Below, in pieces: positions 40,670 through 49,150 of a stretch of DNA of 64,000 nt. This stretch comes from an uncultured Olsenella sp. GTDB taxonomy: Bacteria > Actinomycetota > Coriobacteriia > Coriobacteriales > Atopobiaceae. The notes beneath the pieces were generated by a model that did not search any database, was not told the DNA's origin, and saw only the letters and a program-made list of their open reading frames with translations. Location: the NCBI GenBank assembly GCA_934660915.1, contig CAKUIF010000012.1:1-64000 (forward strand). Reading direction: 5' to 3'. The position numbers and the translations under genes were made by a program. How positions within the stretch are numbered: the first letter of the stretch is position 1; each line of letters begins with the position of its first letter.

Positions 40670-41344
40670 GTGCATCACAAGAACATCCTGCTCATTTCGG
40701 CGACCGCGCGCCTGCACGACCGCATGCGCGAGCTCTCCCACGCCATCGACGTGTCCATCGCGCTCGCCAACGAGTCGACCTTCTCGCAGGCCATCTCCTC
40801 CGGCCACGAGTTCGACCTCGTGATCCTTGACTCCGAGGGCATCAGCCAGGAGACCCTGAACGCGGTCGACTCCTTCGTCGCGGACAACGGCTTCATCCCC
40901 ATGCTGCTGGTCCAGGACGCCGAGAAGCTCTCTTCTCTCCACATGCCCACCCAGGGCAAGAACGACTTCATCGTCTCGGCGGCGACGGTCTCGGAGTTCG
41001 AGATGCGCTGCACGCTGCTTCTGTGGCCCGGTGAGGAGAGCGCTCCCGCCGACATCGTCTCGGTGGACAACATGACCATCAACCTGGCCACCTACCAGGT
41101 CTACATCGACGACAAGCCCGTCGATCTCACCCTCATGGAGTACTCGCTGCTGAGCTTCCTCGCCACGCACCCGTCGCGCGCCTACTCGCGCGAGACGCTG
41201 CTGCACCGCGTGTGGGGCTTCGAGTACTGCGGCGGCACGCGCACCGTCGACGTGCACATCCGTCGTGTCCGCTCGAAAGTCGGCCCGCAGGTCGCGAGCC
41301 ACATCGTCACCATCCGCGGCGTCGGCTACCTCTTCCGCATCTAA
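40670..41344 (+). CDS. Atypical OmpR-type regulator, GlnR-like
   Basis: A 224-aa protein with a receiver-like domain (1-115) and a winged-helix Trans_reg_C domain (about 125-224, YSRETLLHRVWGFEYCGGTR, RTVDVHIRRVRSKVG, GVGYLF). The receiver keeps Asp54 in VILDSEG. It lacks the acidic pair of normal receivers (start reads NILLISATAR) and the conserved Lys near the end. This pattern, and the place after a glutamine-synthetase and amino-acid importer block, matches actinobacterial GlnR, an orphan regulator of nitrogen genes that works without phosphorylation. No sensor kinase is adjacent. The start is GTG behind GAGGGGG. Confidence 0.78.
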   Translation: MHHKNILLISATARLHDRMRELSHAIDVSIALANESTFSQAISSGHEFDLVILDSEGISQETLNAVDSFVADNGFIPMLLVQDAEKLSSLHMPTQGKNDFIVSAATVSEFEMRCTLLLWPGEESAPADIVSVDNMTINLATYQVYIDDKPVDLTLMEYSLLSFLATHPSRAYSRETLLHRVWGFEYCGGTRTVDVHIRRVRSKVGPQVASHIVTIRGVGYLFRI

Positions 41345-41371
41345 GGCACCTGCAACTGGCTGCAGGCATTC

Positions 41372-41406
41372 GGGCACCCTGCGCAGACGCGGGGTGCCCT
41401 TCTTTG
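41372..41406 (+). terminator. Rho-independent terminator
   Basis: GGGCACCC (41372-41379) and GGGTGCCC (41392-41399) form an 8-bp stem with a TTCTTT tail after the regulator gene. Confidence 0.75.
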
Positions 41407-41556
41407 TGGCGGCGTTTTCAGCTACGTCAAAGCCTCGTGCCGCTGGTGTGCCGCTGGAGTGTTTAAGTTAACTGTAAGGCCGGTGGGGTACAGTGCTTCT
41501 TGGTTAGATGAATGTGCATCCTTATCGGGCGCGCCGCGCCCGGGAGGGGAGTAGAG

Positions 41557-43140
41557 ATGAGCGAGTACACGAACGACACTGAGGGCACCCAGCCCACGGA
41601 GCAGTGCCCGGCGCGGCCCACGGCCCAGCCCGGCTATCAGGACGGCTATCAGCGCGGTGCCCAGGCGGGCTACGAGGCGGGTTTCCACGCCGGCCAGACG
41701 GCTCAGCAGCCGCGCGTTGACGCCGGCAACGGCAACGCGGACGCCGGTCGCTCGGCGTGGGGCGCAGGCTCCGTGCCGCCGATCCCCGGCCAGCAGCCTG
41801 GATACGCGCCCAAGCCCGGCGACGTTGCAGCGCCCGCCCCAGCCGGCGGTTCCGGCCCCAAGCCCAAGCGCGAGCACCGCGGCGCCAAGTCCCTGATCTT
41901 GGGCGTGGCGGGCGGCGTCCTCGGCGCGGGCCTGCTCACGGGGGCGCTTCTTGCCACCGGCGTCATCGGCAAGTCCGGCGCCGCCACCTTCGACACGGGC
42001 GTCAACCAGACCATCACTATCAACCCGAACGACGAGAGCACCACGACCGCCACGGCCGTGGCCGCGAAGGCCCTGCCCTCCGTCGTGACCGTCAACGTGA
42101 CCACGAGCGACGGCGAGGGCCTGGGCTCCGGCGTCATCTACGACACGGACGGCGACATCATCACCAACAACCACGTGATCGAGGACGCCGAGAGCATCAC
42201 CGTGACCATCGACGGAAAGAGCTACGACGCGACCCTCGTGGGCACCGACGCCTCCTCCGACATCGCCGTGATCAAGGTCGACCTCCAGGGCGCCAGCGTC
42301 ACCCCGATGGAGATCGGGGACTCCTCGGCGCTGCAGGTCGGCGACTGGGTCATGTCGGTGGGCAGCCCCTTCGGCCTCGAGCAGTCCGTCTCGCAGGGCA
42401 TCGTCTCGGCCCTCACGCGCAACGAGCTCCTCGAGGGCTCCTCGGGCAACACGCTCTACACCAACCTGATCCAGGTCGACGCCTCCATCAACCCGGGCAA
42501 CTCCGGCGGCGCGCTCGTCAACTCCAAGGGCCAGCTCGTGGGCATCTGCACGCTGTACAGCTCCGACACCGAGAGCTTCGCCGGCATCGGATTTGCCATC
42601 CCGGGCAACTACGCCACCAAGGTCGCCGACAAGATCATCAAGGGCGAGACCGTGACGCACGCCCACATCGGGCTCAGCATGCAGACCGTCAACGCCCAGA
42701 ACGCCAAGGTCAACAAGCTCTCCGTGAGCCAGGGCGCCTATGTGGCCGACGTGACCGAGGGCGGCCCGGCCGAGGCGGCGGGCATCCAGAAGGGCGACAT
42801 CATCATCGGCATGGACGGCGCGCAGATCACCTCCGCCGACGCCATGATCTTGGCCGTGCGCTCCCACGAGATCGGCGACACCGTCAAGGTCACGGTCATG
42901 CGCGGCGACCAGCAGATGGACTTCGACGTCACGCTCGACGACGACGAGGAGCTCCAGAAGCAGCAGGAGGAGGAGCGCAATCAGCCCAAGTCGGACATCA
43001 ACGACTACCTCCAGAACAACAACGGGGACGGCGGCAGCGGAAGCAACGGCTACGGGTACGACAACGACTTCCTCGAGGAGCTGCAGGAGTACCTGAACCA
43101 GCGCAACAACGGACAGCGGACCTACGGTTTCGGCAACTAA
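41557..43140 (+). CDS. HtrA/DegP-like membrane serine protease
   Basis: A 527-aa trypsin-like protease. It has a low-complexity cytosolic N-terminus (1-108, with GYQDGYQRGAQAGYEAGF), one membrane helix (about 112-136), the protease domain with His206 (TNNHVIED), Asp235 (SSDIAVIK) and Ser316 (NPGNSGGAL), and a PDZ domain at about 370-455. An acidic, Asn/Gly-rich tail closes it. It would degrade or refold misfolded proteins outside the membrane under envelope stress. GGGAGGGGA precedes the ATG. It is monocistronic with its own terminator. Confidence 0.94.
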   Translation: MSEYTNDTEGTQPTEQCPARPTAQPGYQDGYQRGAQAGYEAGFHAGQTAQQPRVDAGNGNADAGRSAWGAGSVPPIPGQQPGYAPKPGDVAAPAPAGGSGPKPKREHRGAKSLILGVAGGVLGAGLLTGALLATGVIGKSGAATFDTGVNQTITINPNDESTTTATAVAAKALPSVVTVNVTTSDGEGLGSGVIYDTDGDIITNNHVIEDAESITVTIDGKSYDATLVGTDASSDIAVIKVDLQGASVTPMEIGDSSALQVGDWVMSVGSPFGLEQSVSQGIVSALTRNELLEGSSGNTLYTNLIQVDASINPGNSGGALVNSKGQLVGICTLYSSDTESFAGIGFAIPGNYATKVADKIIKGETVTHAHIGLSMQTVNAQNAKVNKLSVSQGAYVADVTEGGPAEAAGIQKGDIIIGMDGAQITSADAMILAVRSHEIGDTVKVTVMRGDQQMDFDVTLDDDEELQKQQEEERNQPKSDINDYLQNNNGDGGSGSNGYGYDNDFLEELQEYLNQRNNGQRTYGFGN

Positions 43141-43187
43141 CGGCAGGCAAGAAGCGCGCGGCTCCAGGTGCGGGGCCGCGCGAGAGG

Positions 43188-43221
43188 GCGGGGGCGTCGG
43201 GTTCGGCGTCCCCGCTTTTTT
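43188..43221 (+). terminator. Terminator after the htrA-like gene
   Basis: GCGGGGGCG (43188-43196) and CGTCCCCGC (43207-43215) pair with one mismatch and are followed by T6. Confidence 0.85.
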
Positions 43222-43264
43222 GCGTGGGCGCGGGCTTCTTTGCGCCGGATGGGGCTTTGGGCCT

Positions 43265-43334
43265 CGATTAGCAACCGAAACCGGTGCAAAACAGGTTGCC
43301 GGGACGGTTTTGCACGGGTTTCGGTTGCTAATCG
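43265..43334. repeat. Near-perfect 28-bp inverted repeat
   Basis: The arms 43265-43292 and 43307-43334 begin CGATTAGCAACCGAAACC and match over 27 of 28 bases around a 14-base loop. It sits between the protease and the convergent lipoprotein gene. It is much longer than an ordinary terminator and lacks T-runs. Confidence 0.85.
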
Positions 43335-43377
43335 ATGCTGACGGCACGGTCGTGGCGCGCGCGTCCGCCGTCGCTGG

Positions 43378-43995
43378 CTACTGCATCTCCTCGAGCCAGT
43401 GGTCGTGGGCGGCGTCCCAGCTGCCGAAGGCGCCCGCCGCCGCGTCCGCGTAGTCCTCGGCGTCGTCGTAGTCCTCCGGGTCGAGCACGCGCGGCGAGGC
43501 GCTGTCAGCGACCTGCTCGCCCTCGCCCCCGAGGTCGGGCAAGTCGCGCGTGACGGCGCTGCCCGGCTGCTTCCAGTAGTCCTTGCTGAGGTTCTCCTTG
43601 ACGACCTTGAGCACCTCGCCGTCGCGCACGTAGGCGGAAAAGACGAGGTCGCCGGTGCCGTTTCTCGCGCGCCAGCGGTGCGGGACAGATTCGGCAAGAA
43701 GCCCAGTGCCCTCAACCGCGTCGGCGACCTCGTCGGCCGGCCCGAGCCAGGTTTCATCGATGAGCTCGGCCGGCATGCCGATATAGGGGAGCTTGCCGCT
43801 CACGTCGGGGAGCGGCTCGGAGGGTTCCTGCGGCTTCGCCTGATCCTGCGAGGGCGTCGGCTCCGCGGGCGCGGAGACCGGCGCGGGGTCGGCGTCCTTT
43901 GCGGGCGACGGCTGCTGGGAGGCGGCTTGCGCCCCGCACCCGGTGAGGGCGATCGCAAGCGCCGCGGCAAACGGAATGAACATCCGTGTCTTCAT
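43378..43995 (-). CDS. Putative lipoprotein
   Basis: A 205-aa protein with a signal peptide and lipobox ALTGC (Cys about residue 20). A Pro/Ala/Glu-rich disordered linker runs to about 65. A folded C-terminal region contains IGMPAELIDETWLGPADEV, a repeat-like KLPYIGMP motif seen in small secreted actinobacterial proteins, and VKENLSKDYWKQPGS. No domain can be named. GGAGAAGG precedes the ATG. It is convergent with the htrA-like gene and divergent from the DUF2130 gene; an envelope role is likely. Confidence 0.75.
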   Translation of the reverse strand: MKTRMFIPFAAALAIALTGCGAQAASQQPSPAKDADPAPVSAPAEPTPSQDQAKPQEPSEPLPDVSGKLPYIGMPAELIDETWLGPADEVADAVEGTGLLAESVPHRWRARNGTGDLVFSAYVRDGEVLKVVKENLSKDYWKQPGSAVTRDLPDLGGEGEQVADSASPRVLDPEDYDDAEDYADAAAGAFGSWDAAHDHWLEEMQ

Positions 43996-44138
43996 CGGTC
44001 CTTCTCCTAATCGACTGCCCAAACGATGCCGCCCCGGGCGCGTTTTCGTCAAGTTCGCCGCCGAGCGGCGAGGCGAGCGAATTGTTGTCCCAACCTACGT
44101 GTACTCTTGAGGGCAGCAAAACACACGAAAGGGGAGTC

Positions 44139-45671
44139 ATGGCCCAGATCAAGTGCCCCCACTGCGGGAAGGCCTTCACTGTCGACGAGTCCGAGTACGC
44201 GTCCATCGTCAAGCAGGTGCGCGACGCGGAGTTCGAGCGCGACATCGAGGAGCGCGTCCGACTTGTCGAGAAGAACCAGGGCAGTGCCGTCGCCGCCGCG
44301 GAGGCCCGCGCGCGCGAGGCGGCGCAGGCCGATCTCGCCGACGTCCGCTCCAAGGCCGCTTCCGACCTCATGAGCGCCCAGGCCAAGGCCGCGTCCGACC
44401 TGGCGGACGCCCGCTCTGCCGCCCAGGCCGAGTCCGCCCGCAAGGACGCCCTTATCGCCGGCCTGAAGGCGCAGCTCGAGGGAGCGAAGTCCTCCGTCGA
44501 GTCCGCCCGCGCCACCGCCGAGTCCGCCGCGGCGCAGAAGCTCGCCGACGCCGAGGCGGCGCTTGCCCGCGCCGAGGCGGCCTCCACGTCCGCGCTCGCC
44601 GCCGCCAAGTCGAGCGCCGCCGCCGAGATTGCCGAGCGCGACCGCCGCATCGCGGAGCTCGAGGCCGCGGCGAAGTCCCGCGAGGAGGCCTTCGACGCCC
44701 AGCGCGACCTCGCCGTCACCAAGGCTGTGAGCGAGCAGGGCCAAAAGATCGTGGCGCTCAAGGGAGAGCTCACGGCGGCCAAGCTCGAGCGCGATCAGGT
44801 CGAGGCATCCCTCAAGCAGACGATGGCCGAGCAGCTGGGCTACAAAGACCAGGCCATCCGCGAGAAGGACGACGAGATCGAGCGCATGCGCAGCCAGCGC
44901 TCGCGCCTCTCGGTCAAGCTCATCGGCGAGTCGCTCGAACAGCACTGCGAGATGCAGTTCAACCAAATGCGCATGGTGGCGTTCCCGAACGCCGAGTTCC
45001 ACAAGGACAACGAGGTCATCGGTGGCAGCAAGGGCGACTACGTGTTCCGCGAGAAGGACGAGTCGGGCGCCGAGGTCGTCTCGATCATGTTCGATATGAA
45101 GAGCGAGGACGAGAACTCCCTGCAGTCCAGCAAGAAGAAGAACTCCGATCACTTTGCCAAGCTCGATCGTGACCGAAAGAACAAGAAATGCGAGTATGCG
45201 GTGCTCGTGTCCACGCTTGAGCCCGAAAGCGACCTGTACAACTCGGGCATCGTGGACGTCTCGTACGAGTACCCGAAGATGTACGTGATCCGCCCGCAGT
45301 TCTTCTTGCCGCTCATCGGCATCCTGCGCAACGCCGGGAAAAACGCCGTCGACGCGCGTCGCGAGCTCGAGCAGATCAAGCAGCAGAACATCGACATCAC
45401 GGGTTTCGAGAACGCGCTCGAGGACTTCAAGGACAAGTTCGGAAAGAACTACGAGACCGCGAGCAAGAAGTTCGGCGCCGCCATCGACGAGATCGACAAG
45501 ACCATCGACCGCCTCCAGAAGGTCAAGGACAACCTGCTCTCGTCCGAGCGCCAGCTGCGCCTGGCCAACGACAAGGCCGATGGCCTGACCATCCGCAAGC
45601 TCACGTGGAAAAACCCGACGATGAAGGCGAAGTTTGCCGAGCTCGCCGAGGAGCCCGACGAGATCGAGTAG
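44139..45671 (+). CDS. DUF2130 family protein
   Basis: A 510-aa protein. It starts with a zinc-ribbon-like IKCPHCGKAF (residues 4-13). A long Ala/Glu/Lys coiled coil runs to about 290. The DUF2130 core follows, with CEMQFNQMRMVAFPNAEFHKD near 300-320 and later FDMKSEDEN, a Lys-rich KKKNSDHFAKLDRDR and CEYAVLVSTLEPESDLYNSG. A second coiled coil (about 420-485) ends the protein. The fold is considered restrictase-like by some, though no activity is established. GAAAGGGGAG precedes the ATG. It appears monocistronic. Confidence 0.82.
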   Translation: MAQIKCPHCGKAFTVDESEYASIVKQVRDAEFERDIEERVRLVEKNQGSAVAAAEARAREAAQADLADVRSKAASDLMSAQAKAASDLADARSAAQAESARKDALIAGLKAQLEGAKSSVESARATAESAAAQKLADAEAALARAEAASTSALAAAKSSAAAEIAERDRRIAELEAAAKSREEAFDAQRDLAVTKAVSEQGQKIVALKGELTAAKLERDQVEASLKQTMAEQLGYKDQAIREKDDEIERMRSQRSRLSVKLIGESLEQHCEMQFNQMRMVAFPNAEFHKDNEVIGGSKGDYVFREKDESGAEVVSIMFDMKSEDENSLQSSKKKNSDHFAKLDRDRKNKKCEYAVLVSTLEPESDLYNSGIVDVSYEYPKMYVIRPQFFLPLIGILRNAGKNAVDARRELEQIKQQNIDITGFENALEDFKDKFGKNYETASKKFGAAIDEIDKTIDRLQKVKDNLLSSERQLRLANDKADGLTIRKLTWKNPTMKAKFAELAEEPDEIE

Positions 45672-46038
45672 GTGTTGGAGGCGGGTTGTCGCCCTTAGCA
45701 AGTAGCGCTGATTATTGCGAGGGTTGGCAAAGGCGTATTCCGTGTACCTCAAATACATGAAATACAACAAATACGTGTATCGTGAATACACGAAATACAG
45801 TTTGAATTGGGGCGATGCGCAGGTTGTGCGAGGACGCTCGGGATCTTCATGGAAAAATCCGGGGCTCGAGTCGCCTATATTTTGTCCGAGAACGACTACT
45901 CCCTCACTACGGACGAGCGGGGTGTGGAGATCAGGCATGTGCCGCTCTATGCTGCGTACTGTTTAGGCGAGAATTGCGCCAAATACAACCTATAGAGCTT
46001 GGCGTGAGCCTGATCGCTTCGCCTCGCCCCTATTGTCG
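45672..46038. other. Gene-poor stretch with 9-bp spaced AAATAC repeats
   Basis: AAATAC recurs at 45751, 45760 and 45769 (period 9) and again at 45793, near the inverted CGTGTAT/ATACACG pair. A 62-codon frame (45807-45995, beginning MGRCAGCARTLGIFMEK) has no supporting ribosome site or known domain. This looks like an AT-richer spacer, perhaps a decayed gene; no function is assigned. Confidence 0.45.
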
Positions 46039-46097
46039 TTGACCGCATACCCCCTTAGGGTATATTCTTCACTCGAGTGAATACCCCATAGGGGTAT
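46039..46097 (+). promoter_or_regulatory. csoR-copA promoter with two CsoR operators
   Basis: TTGACC (46039-46044) and TATATT (46061-46066) form a promoter with a 16-bp spacer. CsoR-type box 1 ATACCCCCTTAGGGTATA (46047-46064) covers the spacer and -10. Box 2 ATACCCCATAGGGGTAT (46081-46097) lies just downstream, up to the ribosome site. Both fit the TACCC-GGGTA consensus. Copper-free CsoR would block RNA polymerase at both. Confidence 0.85.
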
Positions 46098-46116
46098 GTG
46101 ATCTAAGGAGAAGCCC

Positions 46117-46434
46117 ATGCCCGAAGAGGGAAAGAAGACCTGCTGCCACTGCGCCTCCCGCAAGCACACGCCGCGCACGGCCGAGCTCAAGGCGGATGTG
46201 GCGCGGCGGGTCAACCGCGCGATCGGCCAGCTCAATGGGATCAAGGCCATGGTGGAGGAGGACCGCTACTGCGGCGACGTCCTGACCCAGCTCGCCGCCG
46301 TCGAGTCCGCCGTCAAGGCGATCTCGCGCGAGGTCATGCAGGACCATCTGGAGACCTGCGTCGTCGAGCGTGTGCAGGCGGGCGACACCGAGGTCGTCGA
46401 CGAGGTCATGGGCCTCTTTAAGAAGTTCATGTAG
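46117..46434 (+). CDS. csoR: Copper-sensing repressor CsoR
   Basis: A 105-aa four-helix DUF156 protein. The Cu(I) ligands are present: Cys52 (DRYCGDV), His77 and Cys81 (DHLETCV). Conserved RVNRAIGQLNGI near 31-42 is the family start of helix 1. A His/Cys-rich N-terminal leader (KKTCCHCASRKHT) is an addition to the usual core and may also bind copper. It represses its own operon with copA; the two operators are visible upstream. Confidence 0.94.
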   Translation: MPEEGKKTCCHCASRKHTPRTAELKADVARRVNRAIGQLNGIKAMVEEDRYCGDVLTQLAAVESAVKAISREVMQDHLETCVVERVQAGDTEVVDEVMGLFKKFM

Positions 46435-46443
46435 GGGGTGCCC

Positions 46444-49029
46444 ATGAGGGAAACGTTTGATATCCAGGGGATGACCTGCGCCGCGTGCTCCGCGCGCGTC
46501 CAGAAGGCCGCGGCCGCCGTAGCCGGTGTGTCCGCCGCCGAGGTCAACCTGCTCAAGAACTCGATGGAGCTTGACTACGACGGGACCGACGCCACCGCCT
46601 CGGCCGTCTGCGCGGCCGTCGAGCGCGCTGGTTACGGCGCGACGAGACGCGCGGCCCCTGCGGGCCCCGCCCGGCAGGCCGCGGGCGCGCCCGGTGTCGC
46701 CGCCGCCAAGGCGGCGCGCGAGCGCCTGGTTCAGCTCGTGGTCTCGCTCGCGTTCTCGGCGCCGCTCTTCTACATCGCCATGGGCCCCATGCTCGGCTGG
46801 CCCGAGATTCCCGGCCTCGACGGCATGGGCAACATGATGGCCTCGGCGCTCACGCAGCTTCTGCTCTGCGTCCCGATTCTCTTTGTCAACCGCCGCTACT
46901 TCATCGTCGGCTTCCGCACGCTGTGGCACCGCTCGCCGAACATGGACTCGCTCATCGCGCTCGGAAGTGCCGCGAGCTTCGCCTACAGCCTGGTCGCGCT
47001 CTACCGCATGGCCTGGGCCTTCGGTGCCATGGACATGGCCGCAGCCCACGAGGCCGCCCATGGCCTCTATCTCGATTCCGCGGGCATGATCCTTGCCCTC
47101 ATCGACCTGGGCAAGTACTTCGAGGCTCGCGCCAAGGGCAGGACGGTCGACGCCATCAGCGCCCTCATGGACCTCGCGCCCAAGACCGCCCGCGTTCTGC
47201 GCGCCGGCGTCGAGACCGAGGTCGCCGTCGAGGACGTGCGCGTGGGCGACCGCGTGGTCGTGCGCGCAGGCGAGTCCATCCCGGTCGACGGCGTCGTCCT
47301 GGAGGGCGAGGCGGCCGTCGACGAGTCCGCCATCACGGGCGAGTCCGTGCCCGTCCAGAAGGCGGCGGGCGACCACGTGACCGGCGCGACCACGACCACC
47401 GGAGGCTGGATCTGCGTCGAGGCGACCGCGGTGGGCGACGACACGACGCTCGCCGGCATCATCCGCCTCGTGGACGAGGCCACGAGCACCAAGGCGCCCA
47501 TCGAGCGCGTGGCCGACAGAATCGCGGGTGTATTTGTCCCTGTGGTCATGGGCATCGCCGCCGTCACGTTCGTCGCCTGGATGGCGGTCGCGGGAGACTT
47601 CGCCTCCGCGCTCAACCACTGCATCAGCGTGCTCGTGATCAGCTGCCCGTGCGCGCTCGGGCTCGCCACGCCGACCGCCATCATGGTCGGCTGCGGACGC
47701 GGCGCGGCCAACGGCATCCTCATAAAGAGCGCCGAATCGCTGGAGGGCGCCTGCGCGGTCGACTGCGTCGTCATGGACAAGACGGGCACCGTCACGGCCG
47801 GCAAGCCCTCGGTGACCGACGTCGTGCTCGCGGACGGGGTGTCAGAGCAGGGACTTCTTGCCACGGCGGTCGCCTTGGAGCAAAAAAGCGAGCATCCCTT
47901 GGCGCAGGCCGTCCTCGAGTATGCGGCCAAGAAGGGCGCCTCTGACGGATCCGCCGCGACCGAGGGCTTCACGCAGGTCGCGGGTGGCGGGCTTCTTGCC
48001 ACGCTCGGCGGGGACGAGACGCTCGCGGGCAACGCGCGCCTGATGGCCGAGCGCGGCGTCGAGCTCGGCGGACTGTCCGTCCGGGCCGATGTGCTGGCCG
48101 CCGAGGGAAAGACCCCGCTCTTCTTTGCCTGCGGGGGCAGGCCGCTCGGGCTGATCGCCGTGGCCGACCCCGTCAAACCCACCAGCGCCGTCGCCGTCGA
48201 GCGCCTGCGGGCCATGGGCGTCCGCACCCTGCTGCTCACCGGAGACCAGCGCCTGACCGCCGAGGCCGTCGCGCGCAAGGTCGGCGTGGACGAGGTCGTG
48301 GCGGGCGTGCTGCCGGACCAGAAGGAACTCAAGGTCCGCGAGCTGCAGCGGGCGGGGCACAAGGTCGCGATGGTCGGCGACGGCATCAACGACGCGCCGG
48401 CGCTCGCCCGCGCGGACATCGGCATCGCCATCGGTGCGGGCACTGACGTGGCCATCGGCTCTGCCGACGTGGTGCTCATGCGCTCGGATCCCGCCGACGT
48501 TGCCCGCGCGATCGAGCTTTCGCGCGCGACCATGCGAAACATCAAGCAGAACCTGTTCTGGGCGCTGTTCTACAACTCCGTTTGCATCCCCGTGGCGGCG
48601 GGCGCTCTGTCGTCGCTTGGCATAACGCTTAACCCAATGATTGCGGCGGCTGCCATGGGCTTCTCGTCCGTCTTTGTGGTGGGCAACGCCCTGCGGCTGC
48701 GCTCATGGAAGCCGAGCGGGGATACTGCCCAGAAGCAGGGGGAGGCCCCTGCCGAGCCTTCGGTAGAATCGGACCTATGCAAACAAGCCAACCAAGCAAC
48801 CCAAGTAGAGAGGATTGAAACCATGGACAAGAAACTCAAGGTAGAGGGCATGATGTGCCAGCACTGCGTCAAGCACGTCAAGGAGGCACTCGAGGGCGTC
48901 TGCGGCGTCGCTTCCGCGGACGTCGATCTGGAGTCCGGGACCGCCGTCGCCCACTGTGATACTTCGGTGAGCGACGAGGCGCTTCTTGCCGCCGTGCGCG
49001 CCGCCGACTACGCCTGCGAGATGGCGTAG
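46444..49029 (+). CDS. copA: Copper-exporting P1B-type ATPase fused to a CopZ-like domain
   Basis: An 861-aa Cu+ efflux ATPase. An N-terminal HMA domain has GMTCAAC near 10-16. Eight membrane helices follow, with actuator TGES, the ion-site CPC in VISCPCALGLATPT, phosphorylation DKTGT, the P1B motif HP (EHPLAQAV) and hinge GDGINDAPAL. The C-terminus after about 756 is a linker that looks like translated intergenic DNA. A second complete HMA domain (MKVEGMMCQHC-type, last 68 residues) follows and resembles the soluble chaperone CopZ. An internal ATG with AGAGAGG at 48808 could also make that domain alone. The ATG start follows TAGGGGG. Operon with csoR. Confidence 0.92.
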   Translation: MRETFDIQGMTCAACSARVQKAAAAVAGVSAAEVNLLKNSMELDYDGTDATASAVCAAVERAGYGATRRAAPAGPARQAAGAPGVAAAKAARERLVQLVVSLAFSAPLFYIAMGPMLGWPEIPGLDGMGNMMASALTQLLLCVPILFVNRRYFIVGFRTLWHRSPNMDSLIALGSAASFAYSLVALYRMAWAFGAMDMAAAHEAAHGLYLDSAGMILALIDLGKYFEARAKGRTVDAISALMDLAPKTARVLRAGVETEVAVEDVRVGDRVVVRAGESIPVDGVVLEGEAAVDESAITGESVPVQKAAGDHVTGATTTTGGWICVEATAVGDDTTLAGIIRLVDEATSTKAPIERVADRIAGVFVPVVMGIAAVTFVAWMAVAGDFASALNHCISVLVISCPCALGLATPTAIMVGCGRGAANGILIKSAESLEGACAVDCVVMDKTGTVTAGKPSVTDVVLADGVSEQGLLATAVALEQKSEHPLAQAVLEYAAKKGASDGSAATEGFTQVAGGGLLATLGGDETLAGNARLMAERGVELGGLSVRADVLAAEGKTPLFFACGGRPLGLIAVADPVKPTSAVAVERLRAMGVRTLLLTGDQRLTAEAVARKVGVDEVVAGVLPDQKELKVRELQRAGHKVAMVGDGINDAPALARADIGIAIGAGTDVAIGSADVVLMRSDPADVARAIELSRATMRNIKQNLFWALFYNSVCIPVAAGALSSLGITLNPMIAAAAMGFSSVFVVGNALRLRSWKPSGDTAQKQGEAPAEPSVESDLCKQANQATQVERIETMDKKLKVEGMMCQHCVKHVKEALEGVCGVASADVDLESGTAVAHCDTSVSDEALLAAVRAADYACEMA
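48823..49029 (+). other. Possible internal start for free CopZ
   Basis: ATG at 48823, nine bases after GAGAGG (48808-48813), is in frame with copA and would make a 68-aa HMA protein (MDKKLKVEG, MMCQHC, typical CopZ length). The preceding copA codons (PSVESDLCKQANQATQ) have a different, non-domain composition. Whether it is translated separately is unknown. Confidence 0.5.
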
Positions 49030-49150
49030 GCAGGGCCGCGCCGAGCCCGAGGCTGCGGGAGGCCTTCGACCGGCAAACCCGCGACTGCGGCTATACAGTA
49101 AAATGCTGAACGAATTCGATGGGCTTGCTGCGGAAAACGGGAGAGGCACG

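Noticed and set aside
45807..45995. Small 62-aa ORF with MGRCAGCARTLG
   Set aside because: No convincing ribosome site or domain. It was kept only as a note in the gene-poor stretch.
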